DNA from: Knoxdaviesia capensis
Lineage: Eukaryota; Ascomycota; Sordariomycetes; Microascales; Gondwanamycetaceae
DNA length: 64,000 nucleotides
Assembly (NCBI GenBank): GCA_001510575.1
Contig: LNGK01000003.1
Span: 2,929,732 to 2,993,731, forward strand
Direction of reading: 5' to 3'
Shown here: positions 24,701 through 38,054 of the stretch, piece after piece
How the letters are laid out: the number at the start of each line of letters is the position of its first letter
Numbering within the stretch: position 1 is the first letter of the stretch
Program-made: the position numbers and the translations under genes
The notes under the pieces: generated by a model
What the model was told of the DNA's origin: nothing
Databases searched by the model: none
The model's input: only the letters and a program-made list of their open reading frames with translations

Positions 24701-27700
24701 CGGAACTGTTCGAATTCCGCGTCGGTCCAGGACCAGCAGAGGCGGGGCTCGTCGTGCGCGCCGTCGATGAAGATGCAGTACCCGAGAGCCTGCGTCTGGG
24801 CGGTGTCGTAGGAGCTCAGGCGGAGCACTTTGGTCGGGACGTTCATTCCCCGCAGGGTGTGTTCGATGGCGTGCACAATGCTTTCTGCACCAGGGTCGCA
24901 GAACGTCACCAGAAGGACTTCACCGATGGAGTCCCAGTTGGGCTCCAAGGGCCGAGCAATGATCGTGGTGTCGTAGTCGGCTAGGAGCGACGACTGAACC
25001 TTGGCAACTTCGGCCGGGATACCGTGGATCTCCGAATCTCCAATCTGGAAAATGAGTCCGGTGGGTGCAACCACGGTCTTGAGGTCGTCCCATGTGAGGT
25101 GGCTCGCGCCATCCATCAGAATGATGTGGTAGGGAGCAGCAATCTGCAAGACCGCATCAGCAAACTGCGCCTTTCGCACGAACTGGCCAACATGGCTTTG
25201 GTCATCATCGCCCTCTGCAGGTGAGGGCACCGTGACGACGTCATCGTTGGCACTTTCGACGAAGATATACTCCGCCAGCCGAACCATTCTCGACTTCTCC
25301 GGAGCCAAAACCGTGACCACGTGCTTCGCAACCTCATATCTTCCGCCAATCTGCAGGATCCGCAGCCCGGGGTACTTGTGCGCCATCATCAACATCATCT
25401 CTGTGGCCGATTTGGCGTGGAGAGTCGTCGCAGGGTCGTCCCACCACGAGCTAGCGTGGAGCATGTTAGGCTTCCAGATCACGGTGCTGGTCAAGTTGCG
25501 CACATTGGAGATGTGGCCGCTGTCAGCCGAGTGTGCCTGCAGGCCTGTGAAACGCGCGCCCTGCATGATGACCGACGGCAGCTTCCAGTCAGTGTTGGAC
25601 ATTGTAATCGAGCACTCAATGTCCCGAACGCCAACTCTGTCGACAGTGGCATGGCCAGTGAACAGTCCCAGATGAGCAAACTCGGCTGAATCCAGAGGAC
25701 GGACCGGGACAAACACCTTCGAGATGGACTTGGGAACCATGGGTTGTGTCTTGACAGACAGCAGGCAATGCATCATGGCGTCCAGAGTCACCGGGTGGAT
25801 GACATGCGGGAACTCAAAGCTAGCGGGCATGCGCGACGCCGTGTCGGGAACCTTGATTGTCGCAATACAGGCATTCTCTGACGTGGCCAGAGTGGTGACA
25901 TTCCGGAACATGGGCCCGTACTTGATTCCCATGGTCTCCAGCTCGTCGTACAGGAACAGGGGCGTGACGTTGCGCTTGCAGACCTTGGAAACATCATCGT
26001 ACTCTGCCTTGTCGTCTGCACCATTCTTCACCATCGCGGTTGAAGATGCAAGCACCTGGAACTGCCCAGAGGCGTTCTCCTCCCACTCCGGAGAGTACGG
26101 AGGCTTCGACAGCAGGGTAAATGTGCCGGCCTTGACAATCCCACCAGGATACTCCGTAGCATTAGCCTGGATTTCATCGCGCTTGTGGTGCGGGCGGGTG
26201 TGGCTGTGGCGATCGACTTCCGGGGCTGCGATCTTCATGGTGAGCAGATACTCAAGACCGTCGTCATTCTCGGGAACCACCAGGGCCTTTTCAATGACCA
26301 GATTCTCGATCTGGTAGCCCAGGAGCGGAACATCGTCACTCTCAGTCAGCTGCACAGCTGCCTCAACCACCATGGTAATAATGCCGGTAGCGGGGTACGT
26401 GACAGTCCGCTGGATCTGGTGATCCTTGATCCACGGGTTCTCTGGGATGCGCAGGAATCCGCGCCACTTGCTCTCCACATTGTTGGCTTCGAGGCTTTGG
26501 CCGCCGATCAGGTCCTCACGACCATGGGTGCGGAACCGGTGCGCCTTGCTGAGGGAGGACTCGTGCCAGAACCGCTGTGAGTGGTTCCAGGGGTAGGGCG
26601 GGAGATCGATGAGGTATTTCGGGCCTTCGTGGTACGAGCCGGTCCTAATAGAACAAGAAATGGTTAGTTAGTGAGGAGGAGCATGAAGACGCGAAAGTCT
26701 TTCACTTACAGGCTGGTGACTGCCTTCATGTCAATGTCGACGCCCCGTGCCCAGCATTCTCCAATCGTGCTAAGAAAGTGGGAAGCATCCTGTCGCATGG
26801 TCTTGAGCAGAGACAAGACGGTGGGCCGCTGGTTGTGCGGGTAGAACCTCTCCGCCGATGTCAGGATCGCATTGCGGAGTCCTCCGCCGGGGCCAATCTC
26901 GATGAAAATATCGGGCTTCTCCTGGCTCGGCAGGCTGTAGGTCAGGCCCTCGATGGCCTCCTTGAAGAGAACTGGGCTCACCAGGTTGTCAACCCAGTAT
27001 TGAGGAGAGATTGAATAATGGGACGCAGGTTCTCCGGTGACCGACGAAACAAATCGGACCTGCTGCTTCGCCTTAGAAGTCTCTTGGTCGCCTGTGTCCA
27101 GCAGGTTGTCAGACAGCTCCAGAGCAAGTAGCTGGTCAAGGTATGCGTTCGCAATCGAAAGCATGTGAGGGCTGTGGTAAGGCGCCGAAACGCTCAGGGG
27201 CTTGTACAGAACACCATCAGCCTGGAACTTGACAGCCAGAGCTTCAAGTTCACTTCGCAGTCCCGAGAGTGTCACCGACCGGGGGCTGTTGGTACAAGCC
27301 AGAACAACCAAGTTGGGATCCACGCCATCGAGATACTCCTCTTGAACGCTCTGGGCATCTATGCTAACTGCCATCATGCCAAAGTAGCCATTGGGGTTCA
27401 CGGAGACCAGCAGGTCTTCGACACAACGTCCGCGGAAGTAGGCCGCCTTGCACGCCTTTTCATGCGAGAGAGCACCCATTGCATAGGCCGCGGCAATTTC
27501 ACCCGACGAGTGACCGATAATAAACTTGGAAGTGAGACCTAGAGCCATCGCTTGGTCGACAAGAGCAATCTGCAGAGCTGTCGAGGCGGCGTGAGCCAGG
27601 GCAGGGGTGGTGATATCCCACGAAGGAGCGTCTCCAAGAAGCTCGTCAAGAAGATCAAAGGGCGCTCCACAGTTCTTGAGAGTTTCGCTTGCAAGTGTGA

Positions 27701-30112
27701 GACTCTCCCGGAAAGCCGGCAAATGTCCCATGCCGCGTCCCATTTGCGGCCACACAGCGCCTTGTCCCGAGAACACAAAGCACACTTTCGGGGCATCAGC
27801 ACCAACACAGGCCTTGACCACTCTCTTCTCGTTGAGAGCTGCGAGCTCCTTGACCAGAGCGGTCTTGGAGTTGGCGACAACAAAGCCTCGGAGATCAAAC
27901 GCCGTTCGCCGCAGGTTCAGCGTGGCAGCATACTTCTGCAGATGCTCAAGAGAGCCATCTGACGATCCGGAGAGGTACTTGGCATGTGAGGCTGCTATCC
28001 TCGCAATTGAAGAACCATCTGGGGCCGAGTAGGTGACCAAGATGTCTGTGTTGGTACCCTCGGTTGTGGAACCATTCTGGCCTGTGTGCGGGGAGAGATC
28101 GCCAGGGTTCCGGTATTCGTAGCTGATATTCGTGTAATCTGGGTACACATTCGACATGTAGCTCCGACCGTCTTCGAGAATAGCGTGAGCAATTGTTCCG
28201 CCGAATCCAAAGCTGTTCACACTTGCGCGGCGAAGACCGGGCTTCGGCCAGTGCATCAGTTCCAGAGGCACCTCAATGTGAGAAGGGAGGTTAGCACTGG
28301 TTTTCCAACTAGGGCCCGTGTTCGGCGTTGTGTAACCGCTTGTGAGAGTCTTGACATACCTGGATTTTCCACTCCTCAAACTTGATACCGGGATTTCCCC
28401 GTTCAAAATTGATGTTAGGCAGGATAAATCCCTTTTCAATGCTGAGGACGGACTTGATGATACCGGAGACACCAGCCGAGCCCTCAAGATGGCCGATGTT
28501 CGGCTTCACAGATCCAATCATCAGGGGTTGGTCGCGGGACTGGCACAAACCAAAGGTTTTGGAAATGGCCGTCGTCTCAGTGACATCTCCGACCTGGGTT
28601 CCAGTGCCGTGGCACTCAAAATACTGTGTGTGACTGAGATCCATAATGTTGGCCGTTTCATAGGCCTTCATGATGGTCCGCGTCTGAGCACTGGCACTGG
28701 GATGTGTGATGCCTGAAAGAAGTGAAAAGGGGGTTATTTAAGTTTTCTTGCAGTGAATCATTACCCTTCTGTTTTCAAGTGTGGTTGTAAGCTTACCAGG
28801 AGTTCTGCCATCCTGAGCAACAGCGGTGGCTCGGATAATGGCCCGGACGGTGTCATCATCCTGAACAACACGAGAGACGTTTTTGAGAACGATAACTCCA
28901 AAGCCTTCTCCTCGGCCATATCCGCTGGCCCGATCATCAAAGGTGTAGGACTTTCCATCTGCGCTCAGAAACTGCATGGAAGACATCGCAGTAATGGTAG
29001 CAGGGTTGAGGATGAGTCCCGCGCCTCCAACAATAGCCTGCAGATGTTCAGACCGGAAAAAGGGGGGGACGGTTAGCCTGCGTTATTCTTGACAATGAAA
29101 ACGGACTTGAAACATGCCATTTCACATTCTCCTGTGGTAATACTCTTCATTGCCATATGCATGGCCACAAGACTGCCACTGCAGGCAGTGTCCACCGTGA
29201 CACTGGGGCCGGTGAGATTGAAGGAGTGCGACAGACGGTTGGAAAGAAGCGCTGCGCCGGTGCCAAGGGCGCCGTATTTGGGCTCCGAATCGGGATCAGT
29301 CAACAGGATCTGTTCGTAGTCTAGATTGAAACACCATGGTGTGAGCACACAAGAGAATACACCTTGGGGTCGCACTGAGTTAATCTGCCCCCTGAACGGA
29401 AGGAGATACGCTTACCCTTGACAAAGGAGGCGATGAAAACACCAGTTGATGAACCATCAATGTCATTCAGCTTGACTCCAGCTATAGTAGTAGAATTGGG
29501 TAAGTAGACGAAGATTTGAAGCTGATATGTGGCAGTGACAGGTCGGCGTAGAAACCACATCCTGAATGGTCCAGGGGCGGGATATTCACGTACCATTTTC
29601 CAAGGCCTCGAAGGCCACCTCCAAAAGAATTCTCTGCTGAGGGTCCATGGCCCGAGCAATATCAGGAGGAATAGAAAAGAACTGGTGAACAGGTGATGAA
29701 AGTCTTAGACATCCATCTTCTCCTAGAGAACATTAGAGATGGAAAACTTGGGGTGATATCTTACAGAAGCATCAAATGCCGCAATATCCTCCTGGAGAAA
29801 ATGGGCACCGAGAACATTTGTCTGACAAAATGAGACCGTAAGGGAGGAGTCAGTATCGTAGATCATCATCTCATCCAGTGAGCAGGCTCATGATCGATTG
29901 CATGTGGTCTTTCTTACACGTCCGCGTCGAGAGCCATCGGGATGGTAGTACGCCTTGTGATTGAATCTGTCATCAGGAACCTTGGACCAAGCTGATTCCT
30001 TGCTGGACAGCATCTCCCAAAGCTTCTCAGGAGAGGTCGCAGATCCGGGGAAGCGGCAAGCCATGCCAATGATGGCCACCGCTCCCGAGGATGCTTCCTC
30101 AGTCATGATCAT
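21764..30112 (-). CDS. Highly reducing type I polyketide synthase (KS-AT-DH-psiMT-ER-KR-ACP)
   Basis: Iterative synthase building a reduced polyketide from malonyl units; product unknown. Eleven exons: 30112-29918, 29821-29765, 29681-29594, 29481-29416, 29320-29118, 29037-28797, 28712-28360, 28271-26710, 26644-23535, 23427-22787 and 22705-21764, about 2485 aa. KS: DTACSGS with Cys182, plus [12 protein letters not shown] and [18 protein letters not shown] with Ser656. DH: PWIKDH His997 and [11 protein letters not shown]sp1210. The methyltransferase region is short and its SAM motif is degraded ([13 protein letters not shown] instead of an LEIGAGTGG-like loop). [30 protein letters not shown] with NYAAGN Tyr2240. 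ACP: GLDSI with Ser2439. No thioesterase or reductase end domain. Catalytic residues other than methyltransferase look intact. Intron 5 probably uses a GC donor. An alternative ATG lies two codons downstream. Confidence 0.9.
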
Positions 30113-33100
30113 TGTGCAAGCCAGTGATGGTGATCTTATCCTATGAGCCAGGGCTATGCTCAACCAACCAAGAAAAGTTTTTCCAACTCTTTAGATGGAT
30201 GACATCAATGCTAATTTTTCTATATATACGCATTTAGGGGTCAGCGCCAAACTAGATCATGGAAACTCATCGATGAAGCATATGGATGGGATGATAGAGT
30301 AGCACATGTACACTTACAATGCAAGCAGTACCTATACTTGAGCTTACCCAAAAGATTGATAAGAGCGTCACTAAAAGTGATAACAATTGCTGATGTCGTT
30401 TCCACCATGGGGTTCGACGCTTGGTGTGTTGGTGTGAAGGAGGAAGAAACAAGAAGGAGAACGGGAGTGTAGAAGAAATTCTAGGTGAAGAAGATAAATA
30501 GCAAGAAATGCGTCTCTTGGCTTCTACTGATCGTATAATGGAGGGCAGAAAGAACAAAATCCCCAAACGCACAAAATAATAGAGCTGCACCTGGAGATGT
30601 TTGCCAGGCAAAATAAAACTACCAGTCATAATAACCTCGTGATTCAGTATCTTCGAGCTCTGATAAACAATCTCTTCACGAGATAGGTATATGACAGGTA
30701 GATATACCAGCAACCAGCTTCATGATTTGGCGTTCTGAGTATGTCGATATACATGACGTGTACACCATATCTGTCTCTGCGTATCTCAATCATTTATGAT
30801 CATGATTTCTAAGGGGAAGGAGCTGTTTTGCTCTTAATATTTATGAAGCATATCGACGAAATGATCGCGTGTAAATCTCGGAAGAGGCCGCCATATCTGG
30901 CTACTTTGCCTTGCCCCTTTTTAGCTATAGTTCAAACTGCTTCTCAACCTACTTCTCCATCAATGTTCTATCCTGGCTTTATAGCAAAAAGAGCGAAGTT
31001 ATATCATATAGCTATGAACTCCAGGCAGACACTTAGAGATAAATAATCTAGCTCCCTGAACAAAGGACGATGATATTAAGAAGGAATGAGACTACATATT
31101 CTAGCACTATATATAGATATAACCAGCTACTAGCTGCAGCCTCTTTCAATATCACATTGTGGCATGTAAGAAGATGCGCCTAACCTCTCAGCTCTATACT
31201 AATCTCATCATGGACCTCATGTCAGGGTATGAGCTTATCAGACCTCCCAATTTGCTGTTACATGCTACTGAGAGGGATGGAAATAAGAAGCGAGAAGGCC
31301 CAGGAATGAGGGATATCACTCCAGTCATTGGGATCAAGCGGGGTAGACCGAGAAATGTGTCCGCTCAGCCTTTCATGCACAGCATGTGAATATATCTCAT
31401 GTCAACCTGACGACAGGACACTCCGTGCACTTTCCCGCCTGCGCGCTAACTCCTCTTCCCTGACGTAGATATATGCTAATCAGGATGGTCCGAGTCCCCC
31501 AGAGGCATGGGCCCTAGTCTATGTCTGACCAAGTTTTGTTTGCTGGGATATCTTGAGCTCTGCAGAAGCCAGCGCCACTCCGGCCCAAACTCCCAACGAT
31601 CAGGATCAGATACGGGGTGGGGTTTATAATTCACTGGATAACAATCAACAGCTGGCAGGACTATCTTCACAGCGGCTGACGGGCTTCCATGGTACAGTTC
31701 CAGACTTCAGGCCCAAGCACAATGAATGGTCTGATGAAGGAGGTGATGTCTCAGAACGTACCTCCTTGTCATCCGCAACCCGGAGCGGTCACCCAGAAGA
31801 GGATCGGACGGAGAGCCACAACCTATCAGGAAGGGTCACCTCCGTCAGCCTCTCGGCCTCCTGTCCGGAAGGGACTGTTTGGACACTGGGACGGGTGAAA
31901 CTCCTGACACGACCACCCCCAACACGCCTTCTCGATGCTCGATGCCGGGGAAGCAAGTGAAGCAAGTTGCGGTGTACATACATGTCCTGTCACAGCCAGA
32001 CTGAGTTACGTTGCAGGAAATAGACATGTACGAGAGAAAGATGGAAGAAGGGAAGAGAAATAGACAAGCAAACGAGTGTTTGTGGGCCCAGGTTCCAGCA
32101 GATTGGTGTTACAACGTCTGGGTGTATCACAGGATATGACCGGAATCTCGCATAATCGGTCGCTTCCTCGTTTGCTTCGTTGCATGCCAGCTGTCTTAGT
32201 CTTCCAGCTGGATGCTCGCGGACGTAGCATACGGCGGCGCGTGAAAGAGAAGACAAGACATCATCTATTTAGACGGGCTCACACTTTTCAGTGTGACATC
32301 CTTTTCAGAGACAATCAGCGTGGTGTGTCGCTCCAATATACTATTCCATTTTTCATTAAGCATATAAGCTTGTCTGGGCAGCCGTCTCGACACCTCTGAA
32401 CTGTATCTTTCTCACGGCCACGCCTCATTGGTTGAGGTTACGTTGGCTCATGGGTCCCTAGGGTACCGCATTTGAAACTTCGGAAAGCTGTTATTGATGG
32501 AAAATAGACACAGCTGGTGTTTATGTGAGTGGTGAGGCTTCGTAGCGCGAACACAGCATCCACATGGAGTTGGCATGCGAGAGAGGGAATGCAGATCGCA
32601 GCTTCTCGACTCATACTGCATGAAAAGTGTCATGCCGCACGGCAGATCTGCACCATAGATGAAGGTCACAGCTGCATGGCGAAGGCGCAATTCATCTGAT
32701 GGCCATCGTCGTCGATAGGGGTGTCTGGTGTGTGGTGTACACAGCTCTGGTACAAACGGACGAGCTCTTTGGGGACTTGTGCGCCCGCTCACCAGAGAAA
32801 AGAAAAGAAGAGTAGCATATTCGCCATGCTCGTTAGAATAACACCAACAAAACAATTTGTGTCTCGTCTGGTACGACAAAATCTCTTGAGGTAAGACACT
32901 GGACACATTCCAGGTTCACTGAAAGTGCATCTTCACACTCTTTCTGAGGAGAGACATGCTCTCCCCGTCCGAGGCACTTCTGGATTCGGGACTCAATAAC
33001 AGCATGCGAGAGGGCCTCGTCTCGTCTAGCTGCAAGTTGCCGAACCGGCACGAGAAGCTTGAGCCTCTTATGACAAGAGCTGCATCAAAAGACCGTGCTT

Positions 33101-33680
33101 GGAATTTGATAGGGCCGGAGTTAGCGTGAGAGAAGGATGAGGTTGCAGAACTAGCCGGTGGCATGTGCATTGTGAGTGTGGGTGTGGGTGTTCTGTATGG
33201 AGAGAGGAGAAGACAGGAGAGGAGAGGAAATATCCAGGGAAAACCGAGAGAGGGCCATGTTGGAAGAAATCGCGCGTACCACACCAGCACAGCCGAAGTC
33301 TGAGGATTTCTGGGCGGCTGGCTTGGAGAAAATCCGTGTCACTAAGACGGGTAAGTGCCGATTCCGTGAATCAGTGAACATGGCACGGCCCTTCTAAAGG
33401 GCCAACTGAGATTTCGAACGCTCAGCATCTGCACAAGTCCCCTGAAGACAGGATCAACATGGATTGCCTCTCTCTCTCTCTCTCTCTGTCTCTCTCTATC
33501 GCTCTCCCTCCAAATCTTTTATTATTACTGGAGGGCAAATCTCAACGCGAGAGCATTTTCAAATATATCTGACTTGTGGCTTTGAGTCACGGGGTAGGGC
33601 ATGCAAATAAGTCGTCGCATCTGTAGGGCTGGAAGGATCAGCGCCGGGCCGCTCCTGCAAGTTCCTCAATTCACACTCCC

Positions 33681-33714
<34 letters not shown>

Positions 33715-34820
33715 CTTCCTTTTATCTTAGCGAGCAGGAAGCGAGAGAGCATCTTGCGGCTCCTGCCCTTTTCTGACTTTCCCTTTGTCATCCCCCACAA
33801 ATGTTGTTTCCTGCCAAAACCTGTGTGGCGGCGGGTTATGTATGTACGCACAGTCGTTCCTTCTGTTTTCTGCTACTGGCAATCTAGGGTCTGCCTGCCT
33901 TTTTGCGGTGATTGTTTCTGTTTCCTCTGGTGTATCCCCATCGCTCCTGCCGTCATGTTCTGCAAGACATGCTGGTATTTTCATAAGCTGTTGGTCATCT
34001 GGGAAGGTAGGACCAGTCCTCCTATACAGGTGAACTTTGTACACAGGAAGGAGCAACCCTCGCTAGAGTTGTTGCATTTTAGGTGAATTCAGCGGCTGGT
34101 GACTGAGCTTTAGTATGGCTAGAGACAATATCACTGCCTGTAGCAACTTCTTTTTGGTAGGTTGGCTCTCTTAAACTTTCTTTCCTTCCTTCCTTTCATC
34201 TCTTTCACCTTATCCACTCTCTCTCTATCTGGTCACTTGGTGCTTTCTTCCCGTGAGGCAGGATCACTTAGTTGCTTCTCTCTTAGGATTCAAGTGACTC
34301 GAAACGACCCCTCAAAGAATCCGACCAATAGTCCCTCAACTATTCTTCTCTTTTCTTCGTGATAGCTTCATTTTTTCCTCTTTCTTTCTTTCTTTCTCTT
34401 TTTTTCTCTTTTTCAAAAAATAAATGTTTCTTTAGGTGATAAATGCTCATCTTCTACCTAGTGCTTGATCATTCTTAGCTCTCGGCTCCCTTTCTCTTAG
34501 TCCTCCTTTAAGTGTCATCTGCATATGCCACTTAGTCGTTCATTTCTTGTGTCGTTTACTATCTAAATAGATCTCAGATCTCAGAACTACTTCACTAGGT
34601 CCTATCATTTCCTGCGGTGCCAATAGCAAACACATATACTGCATGCCATCTTGATTGTTTCCCTGATCTTCCCTAGCCAAACCATGCCAGGTTGATCATT
34701 CCATCTTCATCAACACTTCCAGAAGCGTGCATTTACCTCTATCCAGGACATTCACCATCTTCTACCTCTCAACTCGGTCTATAAACTCCGGTCTTCTCCT
34801 GTGGTTTTCATACGGCAGCC
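30113..34820. other. 4.7-kb gene-free region between PKS and MFS transporter
   Basis: Upstream region of two divergently oriented genes. Open frames here are short, low-complexity or lack a good start. The least poor is plus-strand 31,689-31,898 (69 aa, ending PPVRKGLFGHWDG), which lacks a signal peptide or known domain and is not called. Microsatellites occur at 33,471-33,500 (CT-rich) and 33,683-33,713. About 34,150-34,440 is a T/CT-rich tract typical of a fungal promoter for the MFS gene. I found no transcription-factor gene. Confidence 0.55.
33683..33713. repeat. (GT)15 microsatellite
   Basis: Uninterrupted GT dinucleotides over 31 bases in the PKS/MFS intergenic region. Confidence 0.95.
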
Positions 34821-37127
34821 ATGGCTCAAAGCCGCCGCCAATCGCGGACGCTGTCGTTGGCTCCAAGAATATCGCTGCCGTACATTTCTTACTCCCGCTT
34901 CTCTGACCCGTTCTTCACCGATACGGAATGCCTGACGCGGCCCCCGACCGCGGCACCAACTTTAAGAAGTGCCTCGTCCATTCGATCGACACCTCCGCCC
35001 CCTCCCCCTCCGCCGCCGCCCGTCCCGCCTCTCCCGTGCTCACCGGCACCGAGAATGCATCGATACTCGGTGTCTCCGCTTCCTCCATTTCCTCCTGCAT
35101 CAGCCCCGGCCAACCAAACTTTGGAGCGACTACCCGAAAAGTGCCGAACTCGTCATATTCTAATCATGATTGCGTATGTGCAAAGGCTCTGGATACTCAT
35201 GGGCAGGGACGATACTAACATGGAGTACCACCACTCGCAGGTCACTGTCAGGTTTCTTCTTCTCCAGCCTGGATGCCGGAATTGTCTCGACTTCTCTCCT
35301 GACAATCTCGGCTGATCTCAAGGGCTACACCTCAGCTTCGTGGGTCATGTTGGCGTATCTCCTCACATATATGGGTATGTAGTCGAAATATCACTTACAC
35401 ATGTGATAGCACTAACGCCTTTCCAGGATTCGCGATAATAATATCAAGACTGTCAGATATCTACGGCCGCCGGGATATTCTCTTGGTATCATGGCTGATC
35501 TTCAGTTGCTTCTCTCTCGGAGCTGGTTTGAGTAACAACATGCCACAGCTGTAAGTACACCGGACCTAGTCATGTGAACTCCGCCTCTCTTGATTGCTTC
35601 AGATATCGGCAGCAACGTCTAACTTGAGCTGCCTAAATTTGCAGAATTGTTTGTCGCGCCCTGCAAGGTATCGGAGGGTCGGGACTTTACAGCCTCGCGC
35701 AAATCACACTGGTTGAAATGGGTCCAGTCAAGAACCCAAGCCTGGTTGGCGCTCTTGTGGGTGCAACCCTGGCCATCTCGCTGATATTGGCCCCTGTCCT
35801 TGGTGGTATAATGTCGAAAACAGTGGGATGGCGCTGGATATTCTTCATCAAGTAAGTTGAACTCAGTCAGTCTTGAGCTTGCAGAGATCCGGAGGCCACA
35901 TATGCTAACTTGCAGCAGTGTTCCGACCGCAAGCTTCATATCGTTGGTAATTGTATTTGCCTGGCCAACACCCGACCACAAGATGGCCATCGAGCGCCGG
36001 TATTCGCAAGCCTCCTTCTCCAACATTGACTTCGTCGGCGCTGCATCGCTCCTGGGAAGCTGCTGTCTTTTGGTGTTCGGCATCCAGCACGCTGGCACTG
36101 GCTTGGTGCGGTGGGATTCCATTGGAATCATTATTTCGTTGGCGCTGGCTGCTGCGTCTGCCATCATATTCGTCTGTTGGCAGATCCTCCTGCACAAGGC
36201 CTACCTACCGAAGATCAAGCCTATATTCCCGATTGGGCTTTTGAAAGACCGAATCTTCGCGTCATCACTAATGTTTGTGCCCCTTTCTAACCTCATGTCA
36301 ACGGCGCACCTGGTTTCAAAACTAACAGATTGTCTGGTCAACTTCAATCAAGACTGTCACTGTGTTCAGGATTCCCCTATTTTGGTCTTATTGTGGCCCT
36401 TCCGGAGCGATTCCAGCTTATCAACGGTGATGATTCGCTGAAAGCCGGTCTTCACCTCCTGCCGATGCTGGCGGCGTGTGCCTTTGGCTCGTTCCTCGCC
36501 GGGGCCCTATCAAGCAAGCGAAACAACACGTCGCCGACCTTGATTGCATCAGCGTGCCTCCAGCTACTTGGACTAGGACTCCTGACGACCTTTTCTCGTG
36601 CAGACTCTCCAGTCATGCCACAATACGGCTATCAGGCAATCTTCGGCCTCGGAGTGGGCATGTGCTTCTCGTCAACCACCATTTTGGCGGCCCTGCTGAC
36701 ATCCCGAGATGATCTCGCCAGTGGCCAAGGATCCATTGCGCAAGCTAGAGTTCTCGGTGGGTGCATCGGACTTGCTGTTTGCTCCATTATCTTTAACGGT
36801 GCGGCTTCCTCTCTTGGTGTCGATTCTGGAAGTTTCCAGGAATACGTTCATGGAGTCAACACCGGAGAGCCCAGCAGCCTATCGCCAGAAACGATCATGG
36901 CTGTGAAGGATAGCATTGCGTGGGCGTTCACTTCGGAAATCAAGGTGATGATGTACATTAGTGTGGTCATTGTCGCCTGTTCCTTGTTCACATGGCACCG
37001 CGAGCCGGTCTCCATCGCTACTCTGGCGGATCATCAACATAAGGATACGAGACCCAGTAGTGAGTCTGGAGCCGAGATGAGCGATATTTCCAGCATTCCC
37101 GCAACCACCGAACAACAGCATGTCTGA
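34821..37127 (+). CDS. MFS transporter, DHA-type multidrug/metabolite efflux family
   Basis: Proton-coupled membrane exporter, probably of the neighbouring PKS product (inference from position). Six exons: 34821-35173, 35241-35374, 35427-35550, 35645-35851, 35919-36272 and 36329-37127, giving 656 aa. Introns are 52-94 nt; several hold CTAAC branch sites. Signatures are SLSGFFFSSLDAGIVSTSLL (TM1), RLSDIYGRRDILLVSW (motif A), RALQGIGGSGLYSLAQI, and GWRWIFFIN|VPTASF (family hallmark). About a dozen hydrophobic segments are evident, and the tail is polar. Exon 5 has a CAGCAG acceptor; the second AG gives the conserved FINVP. The first ~105 residues are unusual, with a ten-proline run; a second frame from an ATG at 34,928 also looks protein-like, so the N-terminus is uncertain. 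The start has good context (gccATGG). Confidence 0.88.
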
Positions 37128-38054
37128 GGATTGGGTCCGTTCTTTTTATCTTTCTTATTTTATCGGTTCTGGATGTGGTGGTAATGTTAAAAAGTCCTGT
37201 CGGATGTCGAGTTCTTACATGTTGCTGCATATGCGGAACATTTTTGTCTCTGTCTGTTTGAAGATGCTTTCGTCTCCTTTGTCTTTGCCGTAATGTTATA
37301 ATGATCTGATTTTATTTGAGCGCGAACATCAAATCTCCATATGGCGCGTCTTCCGTTGAGGTAGTGTGACCGTAGCAATCCGGTGGTGAGAGTGCATTAG
37401 ACAATCTACGAGGATACCGAGTCACGGAAGATGTATGTTTTATTAGGAAGATGCAAAGTGAACCGGATAACGACTGTTTCGTCATTGTATCTTCTATATA
37501 CCCTGTCTCGTGAAATATATATATATATACTCTATATATAAAGTGTGAGCGTGTGTGCTCAGAGGCAAGTTACTTCCCCAGACCCATAGCAATCAGTCCA
37601 AAGAGGAGAAACGCCGTGAAGAAGCATGAACCCAGTGCCGGAGACCTCGTCTTGACGCTGTAAGCGATCCTGCAAAGCACAGAACAGAGCAACCCTAGCG
37701 AGAGAAGAAAAGAAAGAAAAAACAGACGAGGAAGCAAAAGAGGGGGTGGTGGAGGTGTGGGATTGGTAGGGGTTGCACAAACGCCGTGAAAGGTCTGCAG
37801 CCTCGCTCTAAGATAAAAAGGGGGTGGGAAGAGGGAAGAAAGGAAACTCATATGGCACATGACAGGAGATAAGAAGAGAGGAAAAGAGGAAAAGAGGAGA
37901 GGAAGCGGAGGAATGATTGTCCGAGGATGGATGGATAGATGGAGAGAGGATGGGGTTTTGAGGGGAAGAAGAATAGGAAATGAAAAATGGGTATCATAAA
38001 AAAGAAATGCGAAAATAAAAAATAAAAGGAAAAAAAGAAAGAGAAAAGTCCGGA
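37128..38054. other. Convergent 3' flanks of MFS and histidine kinase
   Basis: AT-rich around 37,490-37,545 (TATATA runs), then a purine-rich stretch from about 37,690 to 38,050 that is the likely 3' untranslated region of the kinase. No gene seen. Confidence 0.55.

Noticed and set aside
31553..31960. Possible small protein gene between PKS and MFS
   Set aside because: Two overlapping frames compete, with no signal peptide, domain, intron support or upstream promoter features; too weak to call.
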